Positions 1-10,954 of a stretch of DNA of 64,000 nucleotides are shown here, one piece after another (within the stretch, counting starts at the first letter, position 1; each line of letters begins with the position of its first letter). A program made the position numbers and the translations under genes. This stretch comes from Aplysia californica (taxonomy: Eukaryota > Mollusca > Gastropoda > Aplysiida > Aplysiidae), in the NCBI RefSeq assembly GCF_000002075.1, contig NW_004797427.1, positions 56,872 through 120,871 on the forward strand, given 5' to 3'. The notes under the pieces are model-generated. The model ran no database searches. It was not told the origin of the DNA and saw only the letters and a program-made list of their open reading frames with translations.

Positions 1-248
1 GGAGGATTGGGTGTGTTTTATTCGCTGCATGCTCGCAATAATCCCTCTATGTATTCATTTCATCTAGATAAGAGGGACCCAGCGGGTTTGCGTTTTTGTT
101 GTTACTAGTTTTTTTAATTGGGGGGGCTGAAAGGTCATCTGGTCGCTTGGATTCATTTTTGCTTTGATAATCCTGCTGTTGCTGGTTCATTTTTGCTTTG
201 ATAATCCTGCTGTAGCTGGGTTTGTATGTAAAACTTATATATATATAA

Positions 249-285
<37 letters not shown>

Positions 286-2240
286 TATATCTAATATTAA
301 TCACGAGGAGCGTTAGATCGGTGACACTGATACACGGTAGGCCTACAGCATGAAAGCCGTTTTTTTTTTACTTGTTTAAAAAAAGATGTACGCAGTGTTG
401 TGGAGATGGCCAATAACTATTTTTCTTCATCATAACAGTTTAGTGCTTCTAAGTCAGTTTTGTCGGTATTTTCTTATTCTGGCTTCTGGGTTTACGGAAG
501 GGAAACCCACCTCGCAAGGAGGAGGGGAAAAAAAAAAGCAATCGATCTTATTCGAGGTTACTCTTAGTTGCTGGTTTTGCTTGAATACCGTCAGCGACCC
601 TTTTAGCTTGAAAGTCGTACTGGCAAGTGTTTATTTTTTTCTCCTTGACGAATTCTTTCAAAGAAGTGATTTGCTGTATGGGGTGACATCTTAGAATCAT
701 ATCAGAAGCCTGGGCGGACAGGTAAAACGTACTGGAATGAAAATCAAATGAGAAAAACAAAACAAAACAAAAGCGCGATGAAAGAGCGTGTAAACAAGTC
801 CGGGCGTGCAGTCAGGGAAACTCCGTTCAATTCTCTGTACGGAACCGTAGACCCTGTCCATCATTTTTACCATGGTTGTTCACCAAGGCTTTTCGTTAAC
901 CTGCTTATTCATACGCCGCTCTGATAAACAAACATAATTGCTTATGGAAACATTGATTGACTTGATTAACTGTTGTTTTAATTTTCATACAGAAATATTC
1001 GTATTTTGAAAACTTATCATCTTGTTCCTAGAGTTACAAACAAAAGAGAACAAAAGTTATCAGGGACTACATTTTTAGCACATACATACCTAAAGGTGTT
1101 ACAAGACATCATGGCGTGGATGAAGGGGAGTTCACCCACTTTTGCCATGGATTTTGTGACTATTTGAAGCGTTTTACAAAGGTAGAATTTCTGATCAGGT
1201 ATCTATATTATTGTTATAGTAAATGTAGTGTTATTTTATTGTGCATATGATCACTCCAGCATTGCACAATTGGTAGATATGGTTCTTTAGTGCACCGGTG
1301 TGAAACACGATTCTGTACCCTGCCGCACTTGTGTTGGGCTGCGGGCGGCTCTCGGGTTACCCGGGCCCTCTCGAAATCGGGTCGTCGGACGCAATGGCGA
1401 GGGCTATTTCCAAAATTTTCGAGAGCAGTGGTAGCTATCCCATGTGATAAAGTCTTGACAGTTTGCAATCTCTTGGATTGTGTTGGAAATGGTTTATTTT
1501 GATGAAAAAAATAATGCAGGGAGTCGGATTTGTCGCACTGAAACCCTAGTTTATAGTAGCCTTGGATCTAGGCCCAGGTTCCGACCCGAGTTGATGATCT
1601 GCTAGCCCGAGCTCCGATCAACACATCCCTCAGCATACTGAAGCGGAGAAGTGCTAATGAAGTGAAGAGCATCATTATTTTTTTACAAATGTTTGTGCAT
1701 TCTCTCAACATTCAGTTTGTGTTTATGCCTTCACTGGATGTCTTAAGTCAGAAAGTATTCAAAACTGAACTGGCTCTGTGGGTGAGTGACAGTCTGACAG
1801 TGATGTAATTTGTGAGTGCTTTGTTTCAGTTTTATACACCAAGGATATAATGGTCATGCAGTGTATGCAGGTCTGGTATCTCAATTTAAGTCCTTAAATG
1901 TCGGTACCGAAATGTGTAAGTCAATATTGGTAGGAAACTTTGACCCTTACTTTGTCCTTTGAATTTGGCCTGCCAGCTAAGCTTAGCAAGCTGTGGCCAT
2001 GTTTGTAAAATCTGAAGCTGACCCAAGCTGAAGTTCCCTCTTGTAGAATCAAAACACTCTAGATCTAGATTCTAAATCTAGACTCTAGATCTAGATCTAA
2101 TCTAGATATCTAGTTCTAGATCTAGAGTTATGATTTGATTAGTTAAGAGTTAGATCAAGGTCTTAATTGGCTTCGAGATCTAGATCTAGTTCTAGTCGCG
2201 CTTACAATGAGAATGTGAATGATGCACTAATTTTTAGATC
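1..2240. other. upstream non-coding sequence, no gene seen
   Basis: No convincing coding exon on either strand. Contents: a 28-bp direct repeat (about 150-178 and 188-216), an (AT)n run at about 237-285, and from 2,051 to 2,200 a dense cluster of TCTAGA/AGATCT words. The short open frames look random. It may include the promoter or a non-coding first exon, but nothing in the sequence fixes this. Confidence 0.5.
2051..2200. repeat. CTAGAT-type degenerate simple repeat
   Basis: Many overlapping TCTAGA and AGATCT hexamers, often as CTAGATCTAGATCT. The same words recur at about 2,793-2,833, 2,890-2,906, 3,553-3,571 and 5,048-5,060, so it is a locally enriched word in the first 6 kb and almost absent afterwards. 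Confidence 0.6.
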
Positions 2241-2310
2241 CCCTCGAACTCGAGGGGGTGAAAATAAGAGAATTTTTTTCCCCGAACCCCATGGCTGCCT
2301 TTTTCAATAG

Positions 2311-2784
2311 GCCACCTCTTTTCTCACCCGGAGTGAGAATAGAGTGCAGGCGAGTCTTGTGGCTATTCTCACCCGGTGCGCGTTCACCCTAAACCACAGA
2401 ATTCTACACTGTGATAACAGAAAAATTGTAGAATTCTGTGCCGTGAACAAACGTTCCATTACAATTGTAGCCTACTAAAAGCGTACAATTTTGTCTGTGG
2501 GCAGTGGAGAGAGAAAGAGAGAGAGGAGTAGCGCGAGAATTTCCGGGCAAAACAAAATGGCGACCCGCGTAGTTCGGCTCGATTCGAAAAGTTAAATAGC
2601 CGTAGCATCTTTGTAGACAACCAAATTTATTTACTTTTGTGTTTTAACATCATTTTTTAACTTTGTTTTGGTCAATTTGATCGTCCACACCGATAGACAG
2701 TATTCAGAAAGAGACGGAGAGAGAGAGAAGAGGGGAGGAGTTGATCTTGCGAGAACTTCCGGGCGGGTGAGAATAGCCACTTTC
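2311..2784. mobile_element. non-autonomous DNA element, 10-bp direct repeats at ends
   Basis: Flanked by identical TTTTCAATAG (2,301-2,310 and 2,785-2,794). Near the ends is a perfect 17-bp inverted repeat GTGGCTATTCTCACCCG (2,359-2,375 versus 2,764-2,780). Inside there is a further palindrome around AGAATTCTACA (2,397-2,445) and two related GAGAG..TTCCGGGC segments. No transposase. Outer ends are less clear than the inner inverted repeat, so the boundaries are tentative. Confidence 0.5.
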
Positions 2785-3246
2785 TTTTCAATAGATCTAG
2801 AGTCAAGGTTGTGGGTAGGTAGATCTAGATCTATGTTATTATGAGGTAAAGCAAAGCAAGTAAGCTTTTTGACTGCACTAATAAAACCACTAGATATCTA
2901 GATCTACTGTATCATTACTCTATTATAATTTGTCAGGCCTAAAACTCTGTAAAGCTTCCTGCCCTCCATGCCTGATCTCTATGCCATGTGGGCCAACTGT
3001 CCTGTTCAATTCTCTGCCATGAGGCATGAGTGATGTTTTCATCTCTTGTCATGTAGTTTACAGTATTAGTCTTATTTTACTGTCACTTTCACTTTCATTT
3101 CCATCTCATGCCCATGCTGAGGTGTATACATTGCTTTCCTGTTTGATTTTTCAGTTTTTCACAAATTTTGACTTGTTTCAAACTATTGTGATCATTTTTT
3201 AGATAGGCTGCACATGTATTGTAGGACTATTCATGGATTATTGTAT

Positions 3247-3920
3247 AGCCGGCATTATTTCTCCGAACGTTCGGGAAAATAAAGCTGGGCACTATTTCTC
3301 CGAACACTCTGAAATCTCATCCTTTCCCGCAAATTTCGGATATTATAAAGATCTATAATTATAGTATAGGCCTACCAAAGATTGTTCGTATATATACAAT
3401 ATGGTTCAATCGGTCCAAAAAATGTCCACAGTAAATATTTATATATAAAGAAATGCTACAACTCCAAACAGTTTTTCGCTACAGATATGACGTGTTGCCT
3501 ATGAAGGGTGCTGCTCTTAAACGTAATGTGTTGTGTTCACTCGTGTGCTGTCTAGATCTAGATCTAGATCTACGGAGGGTTATTGATAACGACACATAGA
3601 ACTGGCATCTGCGTTTGTCACTGCTGCGACCAACAATGTACTGACACTGGCAAGCCCCTAATGTGTGTGATTCCATAATTTACATGTAATATCCTGTACT
3701 TAAAAAAAAAAATTACGCACATTTAGGGTTAAAACAGCCAATCTTCTTCGCACAGGTGGACACACGCCCTTATTTGTTAATGTTTGTTATTGTTTATGGG
3801 CTGTTTTAATTTTGATTTCTTTCTGTTGTGAAACCTTTCTTTCTCACATTTTTACACTCATCTAAAAATCTCTAGACTAGCTCTTGAAAATTGAAATAGA
3901 TATAGACCCAAAATTTGCTC

Positions 3921-4018
<98 letters not shown>

Positions 4019-4770
4019 GTGTGTATGTGCGTGTCTTTGTGTGGTTGTAAGTGGAGAGTGAGGAGTGTGTGTGTGTGTTTGTTTTTCGGGCTTTATTTCA
4101 GCCTTTATTCAGTAACAGTTCAAAGTATACAAAAAAACCCCTCAGGATCCATTCACTCCATGGCTCATGAGTCGTTCGTCTCTTTCAGTTTCACTCATTC
4201 ATTTAATTCCCCTGTTCTCTCCCGCGGCTCATCCCCGTCCGCATGACTTTCATACCCCACCCCCTCCCTCCAGGCACACACAAAGAAAATCTCACTCATT
4301 CCCTTGCACCCTGCGAACCATGGACAATAATATAGGCAAAACACTGCCTGAGCTGCATTCCTTTCGTTCGTGAGCTGTGGACCAGGCCAGGGGGGTCGGT
4401 GTCGTCGTCTTGTAGTTGCTGTGGCCTGTGGATACACTCGCACATTCTTCCTTTCACCCGCTCTTTCACTCACACTGTCTCTCCATCCACAGCTCAGCTC
4501 GTCATACGTTCAAAAGCTGCCCACTGGTCATGTTTAGTTAGTGTGTGTACATGTGCATGATGGTGGTGGGTGTGTGGTGGGTGTTACTGAAGGTTGTCTG
4601 TAGGCGGGCTTGCCATGCGGTGTTCCTTCCAAGACCAGAGGCAAAATGAAAGTTGACGCTGAACTCTCGCAATAAATAGGCCAAAAATCACGAGACCGGA
4701 AACCGGAAACCGTTCGGAGAAATAAAGATCGGCACTATTTCTCCGAACGTTCGGAGAAATAGTCACTTCG
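3247..4770. mobile_element. Mutator-like non-autonomous DNA transposon, 9-bp target duplication
   Basis: Perfect TTATTGTAT on both sides (3,238-3,246 and 4,771-4,779). The ends are inverted copies of about 55 bases built on the palindrome TTTCTCCGAACGTTCGG. The interior has no transposase frame; it contains a long (GT)n run at 3,923-4,080. The 9-bp duplication plus long inverted ends point to the Mutator superfamily. Confidence 0.7.
3923..4080. repeat. (GT)n microsatellite
   Basis: About 150 bases of nearly pure GT, broken by single substitutions. It lies within the element at 3,247-4,770. The open frame through it (CVCVCV) is a product of the repeat. Confidence 0.9.
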
Positions 4771-4820
4771 TTATTGTATTTGATGTTTTTATGTGAACTA
4801 AATTATTTAAATTATTATTA

Positions 4821-4955
4821 CGCGACCAGTGCTTTCTTGTCTTATCTCCATTTTTAATAACACTGAAATCAGTTCAGAACAAAGAGTGAGCTAAGAAGAA
4901 GTCACATTTTGTGTGTAAAAAAATGGAGATAGGACAAGAAAGCACTGAGGTCGCG
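4821..4955. mobile_element. palindromic MITE, copy 1
   Basis: 135 bases with terminal inverted repeats of about 35 bases (CGCGACCAGTGCTTTCTTGT at the left, its complement at the right). A second, diverged copy with the same middle (AACAAAGAGTGAGCT-like) lies at 25,497-25,640. No coding capacity. Confidence 0.8.
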
Positions 4956-4990
4956 ATAAGATTACACATTTAGGCCTCTATATTACTATA

Positions 4991-5754
4991 GGTAGCGTCA
5001 ATTGTCACCAAGTGACGCGGTGTCAAGTCTGATAACAACTTTCTATGATCTAGATCTATCTTTAGCTTTCTATTCATAATGTGTTACGAACACATGACAT
5101 GAATTATATGTTAGATCTAACCCCCTCTCATTAGATCTATAGTTGATAAGTGATATGGAGTAGTTACACACATTCCTGGGTCAAATTCTTCTTGTTACCT
5201 ACACAATGGTATTCAAAACTATCTATAAATCTACGTATTCATTTTGCATAAATTCAAGTTCATGAAAAGATTTTGTGTACAGTAAAATGGAAGTCTTGTT
5301 TCCTGGCTCTCCTTTCGAGCTCCTCACGTGTAAGTGGGTCAATTTGTTCTCTAATTTCATTGGACGAAAATCTAGAACTACCAACTTGAACTTCAACTTA
5401 GCGTGTTTTGAATGAGACGTAGGCTAGCCTACGCTTTGGTGTAGAACCAACACAGACGATTCTAGAAGTAGGCCACAAACGGACACAGACTCAAGCAGAA
5501 ATACGCTTTTATATATATATATCATATCGGGGAACATAAATCCGGGGGACGGGGGTTAGGGAGAGAGACACGATGCACACACATACACAGGGACAGAGAG
5601 GCGTGTGTAAGCGGAAGTTCACGAACGCCGAACACGGAGCACACATAGTATAGGCTAGATCTACTCCTCAAAGCAAAAGAGCTCCAGTTTCCTCAGTGGC
5701 TATTGATGCTGGCGTCAACTGTCACCGTGTCACTCAGTGGCAATTGACACTACC
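4991..5754. mobile_element. Mutator-like non-autonomous DNA transposon, 9-bp target duplication
   Basis: Perfect ATTACTATA on both sides (4,982-4,990 and 5,755-5,763). The ends start GGTAGCGTCAATTGTCAC and, inverted, GGTAGTGTCAATTGCCAC. The interior (764 bases in all) has no transposase. The family differs from the element at 3,247 in its ends. Confidence 0.75.
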
Positions 5755-5799
5755 ATTACTATAGTGCGTGGTTATGTATAATTTTAATAACCTGGTGGG

Positions 5800-6440
5800 G
5801 AGGTTTCAGGGGGGCATGTCCCCATTAATTGATGTTTTGCAATTTTATTCAGTTTGAGATTTTCTTGAAAAGTATTGATTTGTAATGGTTTTAGTTGGCA
5901 TGTATACCATGTGTGTTTGGTAGTTTGGATGTCAATACATCAGGATTTGGGAGTGTAAAAATTTATAACTGGAGCTGGGAAGTCCTTGTTGTATCTGATT
6001 TGAAATTTAAATGCGTTTAAATAGCAATGTGTCTGGTGCAAACTTAGGTTTTTTTTCTGATGGTATGATACATGGAGACCTTGCCTATATATGTAGGCCT
6101 AATAATAGCGTTTTAGGTCTTTTACTTTCCCTCCCACCTCCCACTTAGCTACTATGACTACTAGTTGTCCATTTTGTATGAGCTGAACACACAAATCTAA
6201 CTCATTTTGTCGTAAATTTAAAATAATAAGTTTTGAAATATTTGGTGGTTTTCAATCAAGATATTATATATATATCACATTCACACTAAGCCTAATTGCG
6301 TAGTCATTTCAGCGCTTTGGGCCAGTCAGGGGGTTTCAGGAGGGTTGTGTTGTCACCCATAATTTGATATTTTGCAGAAATAGTTTTGACTTGAAATTTT
6401 TTTGAAAAAATTGATTTGCGATGATTTCAGTGACTATGTT
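5800..6440. repeat. diverged direct duplication, about 110 bp
   Basis: The stretch at 5,800-5,905 (GTTTCAGG..ATTGATGTTTTGCA..TTTTCTTGAAAA..TTGATTTG) recurs in diverged form at 6,325-6,440. The bases between and around them, up to 7,270, show nothing I recognise. Confidence 0.55.
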
Positions 6441-7274
6441 TATGTATTTGTGATCTGCAGCAAAAAATATTGCAGTTTGATCCCCGAAGCAGTGCATCTG
6501 TGTGCGGAAATGAAAGTAAAAATTAACCGCCTTCTGTACACTTTAAACTTTAGTAAAAATTTTGCATTCTGTACATTTCAAATTTTTGTGTACATTATTT
6601 TGTATGGCTGGCTGTGTACAGATTTAAGCTGAAGAGTTAGTTACCATTGCAGACAGATAACTTTATAAATAAGCAAGACTAGAATTCCTGGTGTAACTTG
6701 AACAATATGCCATAATGCCATTGTCCTGATTGTACCCTCGCTATATTTTCTTGTTTTCTCAAAAAGCAGCTTGGGTGTGTCGAGCAGCTCATCTCGAAAT
6801 TCCTACCAAATTGTTACTCACCAATGTGAAATTAAACTCACCATGCGTGTGCATGTTGGAAAACAGATACCCGTGGTCATTGAGAGTCACGCACTGGCTA
6901 ATGTAGAGACGCTTTTTCGCACTTTAACATATTATGTTGTAGGTGTAAGGCGCTAGAACTTTCTTGATTCTAGTGAGGATGGGTATTTATTTGTGGGTTT
7001 GATTGACCGAAGACGGACAGTGTGTTGCTGTATTGGGCCAAATGGTGAATATGGTGTGTGAATTGTGTTTGTGTGCCTGATTGTGTGTGTGTGCCTGATT
7101 GTGTGTGTGGTTTTAACGTGATAGCACATGTCTCTGGAAGTGTTATAATAGGCCTACACATAGAGGTATGGGTGGCGTGCTCAGAGCTGTGTTGGTTACA
7201 TCGTCTTGATCATGACTTGACCTAGAACATTTTCTGTTTACTTACAAGGCTCATCAACATCACCTCCTTTCCCT

Positions 7275-7885
7275 CACTTTAACACCAAACTCCCCCCCCC
7301 CTCCCTCCCCGAGCAGTGCCATTGACTAAAGTGTTTTTAGCCTATCCATTCCCAAAGGACATTTCTCGTTCTTATGCACAGTAGAATTGTAAATGGGCTG
7401 ATTCAACAATGTCATGCTCATAACTGAACTAAACTACAACAGAGTGCTGCTGCCTTTTCTTTCCTAGTCCTTACTATGTGGGTGGTTGGCGGGTGCTCTG
7501 GTGTGGTTTGCTCCTTCTTTCCTATCAAACTTCTATCGTCCTTATCTCCCCTTCTTCTTTTTTGTGTTTGTTACTCACTTGTAATCGTTCACCTCTAATG
7601 TTCTGGCGCTCATATGACCTTATGCAGTTGTGAACGCCGTAAACCTCGACCTGAACTAAAATCCTTACTATCGTCATTTTCCTCTACTTCTTTTGTATTT
7701 GTCACGCTCTTGAGACCCGCTATTTCCGGGATGCCTTGATATTCGAAACAGACTTTGTGCTGTTGAAGCAAGAGAGGTGAGCTGAGTAAGTCTGATTCCC
7801 TGTAAGGACTTCTCTTGTGACGTCCTTCCCTTGGCGCTAATATGACCTTATGCAGTTGCGAGCGCCATAAAACTAAAACAAACAA
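7275..7885 (+). mobile_element. SINE-like element, body type b, interrupted by another SINE
   Basis: Homologous over its whole length to 40,688-41,131: CACTTTAAC, a poly-C tract, GCAGTGCCA, TGGGCTGAT, ACCCGCTAT and the 3' tail ATATGACCTTATGCAGTTGC with an A-rich end. The copy at 40.7 kb is uninterrupted. This one carries a 184-base insertion at 7,478-7,661. Confidence 0.75.
7478..7661 (+). mobile_element. SINE-like element, body type a, with perfect 10-bp target duplication
   Basis: Flanked by TCCTTACTAT on both sides (7,468-7,477 and 7,662-7,671). The empty-site equivalent is visible at about 40,900 (AATCCTTACTATCG). This fixes the element: 5' end GTGGGTGGTTGGCGGGTGC, 3' tail CATATGACCTTATGCAGTTG then CCGTAAAC and an A-rich end. 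The target duplication and tail indicate copying by LINE machinery. Confidence 0.85.
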
Positions 7886-8545
7886 AACATCAAACTGGAT
7901 GCGCATGCATTCTATCTGAACATCTATCCTTTTATAGATCCCACGGTACGTTTCATGATAGCAGAAAAGAAAAAGGTTTGTTTCTGAGTTGTCTGTCAAT
8001 AAAAATCAAGCATCAAATTTTAACACAGGTTGACAAATCTAAAAAACTGAAATAATTAAGTACTGTATAAACTTTAAAAAATGATGGTGGTATTATGCAC
8101 TACGCAATTTGTATTGAAACATAAATTTGCGAATTATATATATAATACTCTGTAGTTTAACTATACACGCATGTGGTTTTAACTATGCACACCCACCCCA
8201 TGTAGCGATCCAACTTGCACTGACTTAACGCAACTATCTGCTCTGTGCCTCAACCGCTACTCACGCAGTCTTCAAAAGTCCGTGGCTCACGTCTTGGCCT
8301 GTCTTTGTTTTCTTCAATGTCAAATAGGTAGCCTACCGTACTCGACTACTTTCCCGAGAATCACACAGCTAACCACATACTTTTCTGTGGGTTTGGCTGA
8401 ATCCTTTGTTGCTGTTACCAACCTTAAAGAGTGGAACCAAATTTCTCAATGATCCTGTGGGACCTATAATGGGAATTGAATCAACTTAGGGCAAGGGGTG
8501 TCAAACTCAGTCGTGTAGTGGGTCAATCTCAAATTACACTCTCAA

Positions 8546-8853
8546 CCTTTTGAGTCCTAGCCATTGGTACGCTGGTGGTAGGTAAAACTGACTGGCCATA
8601 TGCCTAGCCACCGGTACAGCGGTGAGCAAGACCTGATACCAAAACGGGTCTGCCTGAGTCAAAATGCGCGCGGAAAACAATGTTAACTACACATAACATT
8701 ATTGATTGTTCTGAAGATATTTCTAAATTAGATGCTGGTAATGCCGAGGACTACCCAGAGTGAGATATGGAATGTGATTTTACGATCATATGGGAATGTT
8801 AGCAATATATTGCTCTGGCAGAGGGACACAGCAGCCTCAGGGCTCAAAGGGTG
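8546..8853. mobile_element. TTAA-flanked (piggyBac-like) MITE
   Basis: Left TCAA then CCTTTTGAGTCC; right GGGCTCAAAGGGTG then TTAA (8,854-8,857). The ends are inverted copies of CCCTTTGAGYCC. No coding capacity. Confidence 0.5.
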
Positions 8854-8925
8854 TTAAGGTTGCATACTAAACTGGATCAACACTCACTAAGCAGCAGGAA
8901 ACTAAACATTGTAAAACAATTTTAA

Positions 8926-9071
8926 TACTTTGCCATCTCAAGGCTCACATAGTAAAAACCCTTTCCATCACAAGCATTTTCGGGGGAAATCCAAAGAAAC
9001 TGGTTGGTAAACATTGCCGATTAGCGTTTTGTGATGGGAGCGGATGATCGGTGGGATGTGACGGCAAAGTG
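8926..9071. mobile_element. TTAA-flanked (piggyBac-like) MITE, CTTTGC family
   Basis: TTAA at 8,922-8,925 and 9,072-9,075. Ends TACTTTGCCATC and (inverted) CACTTTGCCGTC. 146 bases, related by its ends to the element at 19,479-19,639. Confidence 0.6.
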
Positions 9072-9129
9072 TTAATGAATTAAAGTATGTATTGTTCATT
9101 TTTCAGCCATGCAGACGGTCAATTTAGCT

Positions 9130-9870
9130 TAAGATGGTCTCAAGGTTGTCTTCATGCAGCTTCTTTCTTGGCTAATTCTTCCTATGTTTGAAGCGCAGAT
9201 TTTGTCGCAGTGCTTGCATGTCAGTGACATGGATCGAAGCTTCTTCTTCTTCTTCTTCTTCTGGCTGGCCTCGTCCAGAGTACATCCGGGCCCGGTCTCG
9301 CGTTGTTCTCCATAAGTGGGCCTCGATGTGCTTCCCCCCGCGGGCACTCATACAGTGCGTGCTGCAGGTCGTCAGGACTTGTGCCAATGGATCGAAGCTC
9401 TGTATTTCCGCTGTTTTCCTTTCGTCCTTGGCGCTTTTCAGCTTGGTTGTTTCTAAGGCTGCTCTCTAGCATTTTAGTTCTTTCTTTTATCATTTTCCTC
9501 CATGTTTTCCTGTTCTCAGCTATTTTTCCGTGCTGCTAACATCTACTCCAAGCTTAGATAAAAGCTATTTTTACAGGTGTCTTTCTTGTACCTCAGTTTT
9601 GGTCTTCCTTTTGGTCTCTTTCCCGTGGCAAGTTCTCCATAGAGAAGTTGCTTCGGAATCTGTTTGTCGTCCATTCTCTTGACATGGCCCAGCCATCTCA
9701 ATCTCTTTAAACATAGGATAGTTGTCATGCTCTGGAGGTTTGCCCGTGCCAACACTTCAACATTTGTAACCTTGTCATGCCATGAAATGCTTAAGAGCTT
9801 GCGGCAGCATCTGAGATGGAAAATGTCGAGGTGCTTTTCTTGCCTGCTGAATGAAGTAAAAAGCTAAAAT
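9130..9870 (-). mobile_element. decayed LINE, C-terminal end of ORF2
   Basis: The minus strand reads LKRLRWLGHVKRMDDKQIPKQ then GKRPKGRPKLRYK at 9,560-9,740, the typical C-terminal signature of many invertebrate LINE polyproteins. Further on, at about 9,150-9,230, it reads CKHCDKICASNIGRISQERSC, the zinc-finger end of the same proteins. The frames between are shifted and interrupted by a (GAA)n run at 9,240-9,261. Non-functional. Confidence 0.75.
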
Positions 9871-10221
9871 AATAACAAATCAGTTCAAATACAATTTTTG
9901 CTCGTATGCCAATTTATCAGAACTGGAGCTTTAACATCTTTTCTTGGTAACAAGTTCATTTGTGTGCTAAGAATAGGGCTTTGAGTTACGGAAATTCTCA
10001 GGCCAGATGCGGCCCCTGTGGGCCTTGCGTTTAACACCTGTGAACAGTGGCTTAGCTTTCGGGGTTGAACAAATAGGAATGTATGCCTTGATAGCAAAAA
10101 AGTTTTTGCCACATTTGTGTCACTTTACCCAATCAAGATTCCGTGTGTTTCAGTAAACAGACAAGGAGAAAACACTCAATTGCTTAATTGTCTAATTGTC
10201 TCTTCATTCCTTGCTGTCTCA

Positions 10222-10324
10222 CTTGCTCGCTCTCTCTCTCTCTCTCCCTCTCTCTGTCTCTCTCTCTCCCCCCCTCTCTCTCTCTCCCTCTGACTCTCTA
10301 CACCCCCCCCCCCCCCCCCCCCCC
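10222..10324. repeat. (CT)n and poly-C tract
   Basis: Pyrimidine-only (CT)n run followed by about 20 C. The minus-strand frame (Gly run, Arg/Glu run) is a by-product. Confidence 0.9.
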
Positions 10325-10639
10325 AAAGCATTAAATGCTGATATCATGAATATATTTATAGATTGGTGAGTAGAGTTAATAGACCCTGCAGGCACGTCTC
10401 TATAATTTATTTTCTCCCCCACCCTGTATTTCTGTAGCATGTTGCACTGTGACAAGAGAAATGAGCAGTTTTACAATGTTTTTACTCCGGCCAGAATTAC
10501 ACAAATTTTTATTTGCAAAAGCGATTGCACATCCTGTTTTGTTCCTTGATTTTGTTTTGGTTATGGAGCTTTCAGTCTTTCTTAATTGTTGTTTTTACCA
10601 TTCCTGTACAGCCACAGAAAATTCTCATAGGGACAATAT

Positions 10640-10790
10640 TTAAGTATTATCTTATCTCTTCTCATCTCATCTCATTTCATCTCTTGTCATCTTATCTTGT
10701 TCTAGCACATGTTATATTATCATATTTTATCTTATCCTATGTCTCATCTTATCTTATCGCATATTATTTTATCTATCATCTTATCTTCGC
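10640..10790. repeat. degenerate (CTTAT/CTCAT)n repeat
   Basis: Pentamer-like repeat of TCTTATC and TCTCATC words directly upstream of the candidate first coding exon at 10,822; it also gives a pyrimidine-rich run before that acceptor. Confidence 0.7.
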
Positions 10791-10821
10791 TTATAAATCT
10801 TGTCTTTTTTCTTTGTTGCAG

Positions 10822-10858
10822 ATGTCGATGCCTAATGGATTTCATTTGGAACAACCAA
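10822..10858 (+). CDS. KMT2C: candidate first coding exon of the KMT2C gene
   Basis: A strong acceptor (pyrimidine-rich tract then TTGCAG) is followed at once by ATG. The reading frame gives MSMPNGFHLEQP and then one base before GTCACG. That phase-1 end joins exactly to the phase of the exon at 12,251 and would give ...LEQP-K-EEKQASQ. Human KMT2C also begins with MSSEEDKSVEQP, so the short acidic start with EQP is suggestive. Weak points: the donor is poor and the stretch is short. It would require a non-coding exon further upstream. Confidence 0.35.
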
Positions 10859-10954
10859 GTCACGATCAGATTGCACTTTTTAGTAAAACATACTATTCGT
10901 CAAAAGTGGAAAAAACTTGTACAAAATCACATGTGATAGATCAGAGGGACAAAC

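Larger units (their letters stand above)
8492..10040. mobile_element. possible hAT-type non-autonomous element containing nested insertions
   Basis: The left end CAAGGGGTGTCAAACTCAG and the right end, read inverted, CAGGTGTTAAACGCAAGGCC resemble the well-known hAT-like ends (CAGGGGTGTCAAAC ... GCGGCCC..GGCC). No clear 8-bp target duplication. Two TTAA-type MITEs and a decayed LINE piece lie inside. Confidence 0.4.

Noticed and set aside
2554-2564. YY1-like promoter motif AAAATGGCGAC
   Set aside because: It lies inside a probable transposon and no exon can be tied to it; not enough to call a promoter.
3884-4246. Cys-Val repeat protein
   Set aside because: Pure translation of a (GT)n microsatellite.
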